64,000 nucleotides of DNA, taken from Kingdonia uniflora. Its lineage: Eukaryota > Streptophyta > Magnoliopsida > Ranunculales > Circaeasteraceae. Shown one piece after another: positions 57,530 to 64,000 of the stretch (within the stretch, counting starts at the first letter, position 1; each line of letters begins with the position of its first letter). Location of the stretch: NCBI GenBank assembly GCA_014058105.1, contig JACGCM010001710.1:620001-684000 (forward strand), read 5' to 3'. The notes below the pieces were generated by a model. It had not been told where the DNA came from. It did not search any database and saw only the letters and a program-made list of their open reading frames with translations. Position numbers and translations under genes: made by a program.

Positions 57530-58110
57530 ACTAAAAAACAACCTTCATATAACATTGGACGGAATTATATTGATAACACAAAATTAAAACTAGATAAGCT
57601 CCCTCCAAAAAGACAATGTCAACATTGTAAAGCGTACTTATTCACGAAAGAAACAAAAAATTTATGTTGCAAAATGGTAGACTAAAATTGAATCTTCCAC
57701 CTGTACCAAATGATCTCTTAGAATTATTCAAAGATCATAAAGCCATTGGAAAAGATTTTAGGCTAAACATACGTAGTTATAACCATGCATTTCAATGCAC
57801 CTCAATTGGTGTCACTCTCGACAAGGAAATGGCTAATTCAAAAAAGGGAGTCTACACATTTCGAGCCCATGAGTCTATATATCAGCGTATTGAAAGCTTT
57901 CTACCAAAAAAAAAGGTAAGTCTCGATTCTTACAACTATATTTCTATGACCCTGCAATAATACTTAAAAATTGGCTTTTAGAGAATGATACTTTATATGT
58001 CAAAATTGTCCTTAAATTAACAAAAATCTTGAAGCGCACTAATGCATTCATTAAACAATTTAAAAAACTAGCAAAAAGAAAAGGAACATAAATGATTACA
58101 AAATTGAAAA
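57530..58110 (+). pseudogene. Helitron-like N-terminal domain
   Basis: A zinc-like CQHCKAYLFTKE ... LCC is followed by LNLPPVPNDLLELFKDH, IRSYNHAFQCTSIGVTLDKE and GVYTFRAHESIYQRI, the usual opening of Helitron proteins. In the upstream part (57130-57400) HVA and NQ-type blocks are weak. The start is not defined. Confidence 0.75.
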
Positions 58111-58423
58111 TAAACAAAGACTAGATAATGCACCCGAATATGTTCTTCCAACATCTAATGATGTCGCAGCTATTGTTATGGGTGGAGATGATTTGACAGT
58201 AGGAAGGAATATCTTAATTTATCCTAAGAAAAAAATATGTATCAAAGAAACATCTAGATTTTACGATCCCCTACAATATCCTATCTTACTCCCTCATGGA
58301 ACATACGGGTGAAATCCAAGAAATAATTTCTTAAGTGGGAAAAGAATCTCATCCCGTGCTTATTATTGTTATATGTTATAAGTTTACCCTACATATGAAT
58401 CATTAATTCATAAAGGCGGGCAA

Positions 58424-59840
58424 TTGTTTCAACAATACATTGCAGACCAGTTTGTTAAAGTACAAAGTAACAATCGAAGATATATAAAGAAAAATCAAGA
58501 TAAAATATGTGTTGATCTATATCAGGGTCTACATGATGCTCTTATTACTGGAAAGGAAAAAGGAAAAGATGTGGGCAACAAAGTTATCATTCCTACTTCT
58601 TTTAATGGTAGCCCTCACAATATACACATGAGATATCAAGATGCAATGGCATTAGTCCAATAATATGGGAGAACCGATTTATTCATAACAATGACTTGCA
58701 ACCCACTTTGGCCTGATATAGTTAACAATTTAGAAGTAGGACAAGAAGCTTAAGATCGACCCGATTTAGTTGCGCGGGTTTTTAATGCTAAATTTGGATG
58801 ACTAAAACAAGACATAATTAAAAAAATTGTATTAGGATAGGTTATAACATATGTCTATGTAGTTGAGTTTCAAAAACAAGGATTACCGTATATTCATATG
58901 CTTATAATTTTGCATCCAAATGATCACCTTAGAAACCCAAACGAATATGATAAATTGGTTCGTGCAAAATTTCCTGACAAATCAAGAGAACCTGAACTTT
59001 ATGAATTGGCAAAAAAAACATATGATTCATGGACCCTGTGGCAAATACAATTCATCACGTTCATGTATAAAAGATGGCAAATGCCAAAAGGGATTTCCAA
59101 AAGACTTTGCGTATGAAACTATTCACGGAAAGGATTGTTACCCTATTTTTATAAAAGGCGAGTTAATGGTGTTAAGGTACAAGTTGATCTATTTGGTAAT
59201 AAAATGGTTAATAACAGCTGGGTAGTTCCATATAATGGGATGCTGCTTAAGAAGTATGATTGTCATATCAATGTTGAAGTATGCAGCAATATTAAATGTG
59301 TAAAGTATTTATATAAATACATTTATAAGGGATTAGACCGTATTTGTATTGAGGCTAATCAACAAGTTGAAGTAGACGAATTCAAGCAATTTATAGATGC
59401 TAGATGGGTATCGCCACCCGAAGCTGCCTGAAGACTATTTGTTTTTCCAATGAGTAAAATGTATCCCAGTGTAGAGCGTTTGCAGTTACATCTACTAGGC
59501 CAACAAAAAGTCACTTACTTTGACTTTTAAAATATTAAGGACATTATCAAAGATAGTAGAAATATTATGACAATGCTAACTAATTTTGTTTACATTGAAT
59601 TTCGAAGACACTTATACTTATGATAGGCAATTCTTATACCGAGAAATACCCCAACATTATTCCTGGGTTAAAAAACAATGTTATTGGAAACAATACACTG
59701 ATAATAGGAAATGCATAGGCAGAGTCTACACTGCTTCACCGAGAGATGGAGAACGCTTTTATTTGAGACTTCTATTATTACATGTAAGGAGACCAAGATC
59801 ATTTGATGACCAAATGAATGTTTAGGATGTACAATATAAA
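58424..59840 (+). pseudogene. Helitron Rep nuclease domain
   Basis: LFQQYIADQFVKVQSNN, NIHMRYQDAMALVQ, DLFITMTCNPLWPDI and DRPDLVARVFNAKF are followed by the HUH region VVEFQKQGLPYIHMLIIL, where the first His of the usual GLPHAH is Tyr. Then MIHGPCG, CHINVEVCSNIKCVKYLYKY with IYKGLDR (the tyrosine motif, both Tyr present), ARWVSPPEAA and GRVYTASPRDGERFYLRLL. Several frame changes; the nuclease is predicted inactive because of H to Y. Confidence 0.85.
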
Positions 59841-60229
59841 TCCTTCAAACGAATAGCAGAGGCTTTAGGTTTGTAAGAGAATGACAAATGCTTTAAAGAA
59901 TGTTTAGAGGAAGCAACATTGATAAAAATGGCTACTGAATTGAGAAAGTCATGTGTTTCCCTACTGGTATTTTGTTATCCTTCTAATGTTGATGATTTAT
60001 GGCAAAAATTTAAAATTCCTATGGCAGAAGATTATCGTAAGTCATTCCCCAGTTTTAGTAATGCAATAATTGAGGATAAACTATTAAAATAACTAAACGA
60101 TCTACTTGATGGACATCATAAGAAAATATCTGGTTATGGATTACCATAGCTCAATCAAAATTACAACGCTAAAGACATGAGCAGTTTATTTAGAGATGAA
60201 CAAGAAATTCGTACATCAGAATTTGATTT

Positions 60230-61620
60230 ATAGTCCAAATTTCCTTTAAACAAAGAACAACAATATGCATACAATAGGATTTTACAATCGGTTAATGAAA
60301 ATAAAAATGAAGTATATTTCATAGATGGTCCCGGGAGAACGGGTAAAACTTTTTTATATCGTGGACATAATGGTAATATAGCCCTTGCAACAGCATCTTC
60401 CGTCAAAGCGGCTACTGTATTACCCGGAGGTCGCACAACGCATAATAGATTTAAATGCGATTAACACCTGAGCACAATTCAAGTTGTAAAATTGGCAAAG
60501 AAACTCCATTAGTAGAACTAATTAGACAATCAAAAGTCCTAATTTGGGATGAGGCACCTATGATGCACCGGTATTACTTTGAAGTACTTGATGAATCTCT
60601 TAAGGATGTCCTAAATTGCTCATTACCCTTCGGTGGGAAAATCTTTATTATGGGTGGTAATTTTTGTGAAACACTACCTGTAATTTTGCGCTAAACTCGA
60701 AGACAAATAGTTGATACATGTATTGTTAACTTAGAATAATATGTGTGCCCGCGACGATCCTGAACACTTAGAATTTATACTTTACGTTGGCAATGGTGAC
60801 TCTAAAATAGAAGTTAAAGAGGGTATAATACACACCCCAGAAGAAGTTGTCATACCTTGGATTAATGAAGACTCCATCCACGATTTAATAAAGTTTGTAT
60901 TCCCTGAGATTCGTGAAAAATTAAAAAATGCTTAATAGATGGCAGAAAAAGCTATTATAACACCTTTAAATGAACAAGTTAATGTCATTAATAACTTAAT
61001 CATTGATTCATTTCCTGGAAAATCAGTTACTTATTATTCATATGACTCTGTTGAGAACGACATAAATAATTTATACCTTCAAGAATTTCTAAATTCAACT
61101 TCTACAAGTGGATTACCACCACATAAACTTACTTTGAAAATTAGTGCACCTATCATGTTGTTATGGAATCTTAGTACAAAACATGGCTTGTGCAATGGCA
61201 TTAGATTGATTTACCGTAGTTTTGATAAGAATATGATTGCCGCAGAAGCAATGACTGAACATAACAAAGGAAATCTTGAGTTCTTGCCACGTATATCATT
61301 AAAATCGTCCGAAAATGTCAAATTACCCTTTGAATTAATTCGTAGACAATTTCCCATCCGTCTATGCTTCGCCTTAACCATAAACAAGTCTCAAGGACAA
61401 ACAATTCCCTGGACTGGAATCTATTTATGAGACCCTGTATTCAGCCATAGTCAGCTATATATGGCCTTATCTAGGAATATTTCGAAAAAACAAACAAGAA
61501 TTCTAATATGTAATAACGAAGCAACCAATTTACCAGGGACAAATACGACAAATGTTGTTTACAAAGATGTAATCTGCAAGCAGTACAAAATTCCCCTAAA
61601 TTAAATATACTTCCAAATTG
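60230..61620 (+). pseudogene. Helitron SF1/Pif1-like helicase domain
   Basis: FPLNKEQQYAYNRILQSV, Walker A IDGPGRTGKTFLY (usual GPGGTGKT; Gly to Arg), ATASSVKAATVLPGGRTTH, Walker B VLIWDEAPMMHR, FGGKIFIMGGNFCETLPVI (usual GGDFRQ; Asp to Asn), EKAIITPLNEQVNVIN, LSTKHGLCNGIRLI, FALTINKSQGQTI and PVFSHSQLYMALSR. Helicase motifs are in order, but stops lie between most of them. Confidence 0.85.
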
Positions 61621-61660
61621 GTCAACCAATAAAAGACAACTCAAAAGGTACTTCGCCAAA

Positions 61661-62817
61661 ATAGATTATAAACTCTTTTTTTTTTTTTTTGAGATCTGCA
61701 ATATATTTTGTTATTAATAATGTTCACAACATGTCGCTGTGAATTACGCTTATTGTTTTAATCATGCAGCTGCAAAGAAGTTTACTTTTATTTAATCAAT
61801 GAAGCATCCAGAATTATATGTTTGTTATAATCAATTTTATCAATAACCCATTCAGTACCCTATTCGACATATTTATTTGTTGCGCGATTTTTTGCTCTTC
61901 GTAATATGATTTTTCTATTAGCTACCCTGATTCCTAACATATTCATTGGCTTCTAATTGTTTTATACTTCATGAAACTCATGTTCAAGCCCTATTCACAG
62001 TTTTCCAAGTTATATACATACTTCCCAGAATATTCTGAAATTGATATCTTAAGATGAACTTCTACGATTGGTTGCTTGAAGTAACGATATTCTGAAGAAA
62101 AGTCCAATTTTACATAACGATGTTCTGAAGAAAACGGATAACAATAAAAAAGATAATCACATTGACAACTATGAACTTCTACAAAAAAAAAATCTTTCTA
62201 GAATAAAGAAGAAAGTATTTGCCTCTAATAGCTCTACATCACCTGGTAAGTTACACTCTTAATTACAAATTATAAATTATTTCCTATTAAATTATACTAT
62301 GTACATTTTATAAAGCCTTCTTATATATCCTTTTAATCTCAGTGGCTGAAAGCAAAAAAAATATCGATACCAATGGGTACAATGAAGTGACATGGAGGAT
62401 GAAAGAGATGCACTATGCAAAGATTGGGCATGTTAATCAAATTTATCAAACTCAAGGATATTGAATAGATATTGAACTCCCACTGAATTACTTTAAATTC
62501 ATATAAGTTTAGCGCCTAAAAATTATATTGGCAGGAAGTAGCTATCCTTATTCTAAATAATAAAAAAATCAGGCTTTCATGGAGTTGTTCTAATCTCAGT
62601 TCAAGCAGCAACACCAGTGAACACACGTCTTTAGAGCACCAGGTGATACTTACGAAGCATTCTTGACAAGTGTTTCGATTTACATGATTCAAATACTGTA
62701 ATACTTCTTACCTAACTAATCCTACTGAAATTTATAATATTCTTTTTTCACGTTTATAACTCTGTATTGTTTATTTGTTGCTTCTTTATTCAGAAATTGT
62801 TATTAGTTGTTTTGTTC
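61661..62817. other. AT-rich spacer before the GatB pseudogene
   Basis: Begins with a T15 run at about 61678. No ORF, splice-linked exon or repeat that I can identify. I looked for upstream GatB exons (such as the block ending RVHMEEDAGK) and did not find them. Confidence 0.4.
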
Positions 62818-62820
62818 AAG

Positions 62821-63668
62821 TTGATTTGAATAGGGTTGGGGTACCTTTGCTTGAGCTTGTTTCTGAGCCGGATATGAGAATTGGCATTGAGGCTACTGAG
62901 TATGCAGCTGAGATACAGAGACTTATGCGTTATTTGGGTGTGAGTGGTAATATACAGGAAGGTTCACTTCGTTGTGATGCCAATGTTTCAATCAGACTGT
63001 TGGGCAGCTAAAATTCGATACAAAGGCAAGTCAGCTTGAATAATTAAGCTTTGTACAGTATATGTCATTTGCTAATCCACAACATGAATGTCTTTCTTAA
63101 CCTAATCATGATGCACAGACTTATATAGGTAAAATATCACTTTGTTTGTGATATAGTTCAATAAAGCTCCATCTAGACACAATATATGAAGACCTAGAAT
63201 CAATTAAGATGTCTTATGAGCCATTAATTGGAGTCCCGCAAATTCTGCTCGGGATCGATCGATCCATTATATGGATTTTTGCCTTTGGGTCCAATCAATC
63301 GCACACACATGGATTGGTCGTACTAGGCACTTCGTGTATGGATTTCTTCAAGCCTGGACCACATGTGCTATGTTGAAGTCATGTCTATAGTGGTGTCTGG
63401 GTTAGGATTATTTTTCGTTGGTCCAACTTATATTCTATTTTTGCAACATGGTCTTTTTTACCCCACTATTGACTCAACAATATAAATGAATCTTATGGCT
63501 GATGTGCACCTTCTTTTGTGTTGCAAGGTTGAAATAAAGAACATGAACTCATTTTTGGCAATACACAAAGCTATCAACTTCGAGATTTCCAGACAAGCTA
63601 TTCTCAATAGTTAAAGCCAGGGAGATCAAATTGTACAAGAAACTAAACTGTGGGAAGAGGGCTCTCAG
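62821..63668 (+). pseudogene. GATB: Glutamyl-tRNA(Gln) amidotransferase subunit B, two-exon broken copy
   Basis: GatB is part of the organellar GatCAB complex that converts Glu-tRNA(Gln) to Gln-tRNA(Gln). Exon 62821-63026: [40 protein letters not shown] and [15 protein letters not shown] are near-identical to plant GatB. Near 63000 one base is missing in the Arg-Pro-Val-Gly block, so the frame hits TAA; the lost frame resumes as KFDTK, with a GC-type donor (AAG|GCAAGT). Exon 63528-63668: VEIKNMNSFLAIHKAINFEI and SRQAILNS, then TAA where CAA (Gln) is expected, then DQIVQETKLWEEGSQ before GTATC. Missing both ends; not a functional gene. Confidence 0.85.
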
Positions 63669-64000
63669 GTATCAGCTATTTAATATATTATGATCTGCTA
63701 TAATGATGTTATATGATTGGTGAAGTTTAAACTCTTTCGTTGTTATATGGTTCAGTCTATGGTTAACTACTCCACAATCTTGTAATTCGAAATGCGAAAT
63801 GGTCATCTTGGGACTATATTTAATGGGAAAGGGTTGCATGGGTGGGAGTCAGAGTTCATCATTGAAGCGATGAAACATCAACACCATCTATAGTCGTTTA
63901 AAGATTCCGATGGAACTCATAAATGCCTAAAGAAGCCAGAGATGATGTGCAGACATTTATCAAAACTCAAAGTAGGTATAGTTGTTATGTAACACCATGT
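63669..64000. other. Downstream of the GatB pseudogene, nothing recognised
   Basis: Follows a splice-donor-like AG|GTATCAG. The expected next exon (TMRKKEG...) is not visible before the window ends; short ORFs only. Confidence 0.4.

Larger units (their letters stand above)
57090..61660 (+). mobile_element. Helitron relic B, Rep/helicase, plus strand
   Basis: Carries in order the Helitron N-terminal domain, Rep (HUH) nuclease and SF1-type helicase, all in the same orientation. The left edge follows the last Tat B homology near 57090; the right edge is near 61660. I could not find a 5' TC start or a 3' hairpin plus CTRR end, so the termini are lost or unrecognised. More than ten stops and frameshifts. 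Confidence 0.75.

Overview
This is a repeat-rich nuclear window from a flowering plant, probably a eudicot (inferred). The evidence is AT-rich sequence with GT-AG introns, plant lineages of LTR retrotransposons (Ty3/gypsy Tat-type, Ty1/copia), Helitrons, Mutator-like elements (MULEs) with plant-type cargo, and two recognisable host-gene segments. No bacterial operons, rRNA genes or CRISPR arrays are visible. Most coding potential is decayed transposon sequence, so most gene entries are pseudogenes; splice predictions were made by eye.

Layout. 1-7200: 3' part of a Ty3/gypsy element (Tat A): end of integrase, a 43-bp tandem repeat, then a long antisense gene on the minus strand with its own TATA-like box. 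7914-16113: a minus-strand copia derivative with two LTR copies, PBS, polypurine tract and Gag but no visible pol; its gag is split by a 2,903-bp solo LTR with a perfect 5-bp target-site duplication (CAACA). 16200-19290: minus-strand Helitron replicase relic. 21277-25937: structurally complete copia element with 153-bp LTRs, TSD GGTCC and a broken pol. 26180-36480: MULE territory, with a plus-strand DUF1985/Ulp1-like gene, two small plus-strand ORFs and a minus-strand MuDR transposase. This block is filled with a short motif, TCATTTGT, oriented with the large genes. 37635-38728: a SINE-like fragment and two abutting MITE-like elements. 39109-43266: the only gene that reads as intact, a five-exon gene for a small DUF4050 (Gag1-like clamp) protein. 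44170 to about 57090: second Tat-type element (Tat B) with 5' LTR, gag, protease, RT, RNase H, a second archaeal-type RNase H, integrase, a 157-bp tandem repeat and the same antisense gene as Tat A; no 3' LTR is visible. About 57090-61660: plus-strand Helitron Rep/helicase relic. 62821-63668: two exons of a broken copy of organellar glutamyl-tRNA amidotransferase subunit B (GatB).

How it fits together: the region appears to have grown by nested insertion around one small host gene. The most useful comparisons are Tat A against Tat B, which share a plan of pol, then tandem repeat, then antisense gene, and the intron-like TCATTTGT motif field in the MULE block. I see no clearly new autonomous system; the motif field and the paired antisense genes are the best candidates for something little described.
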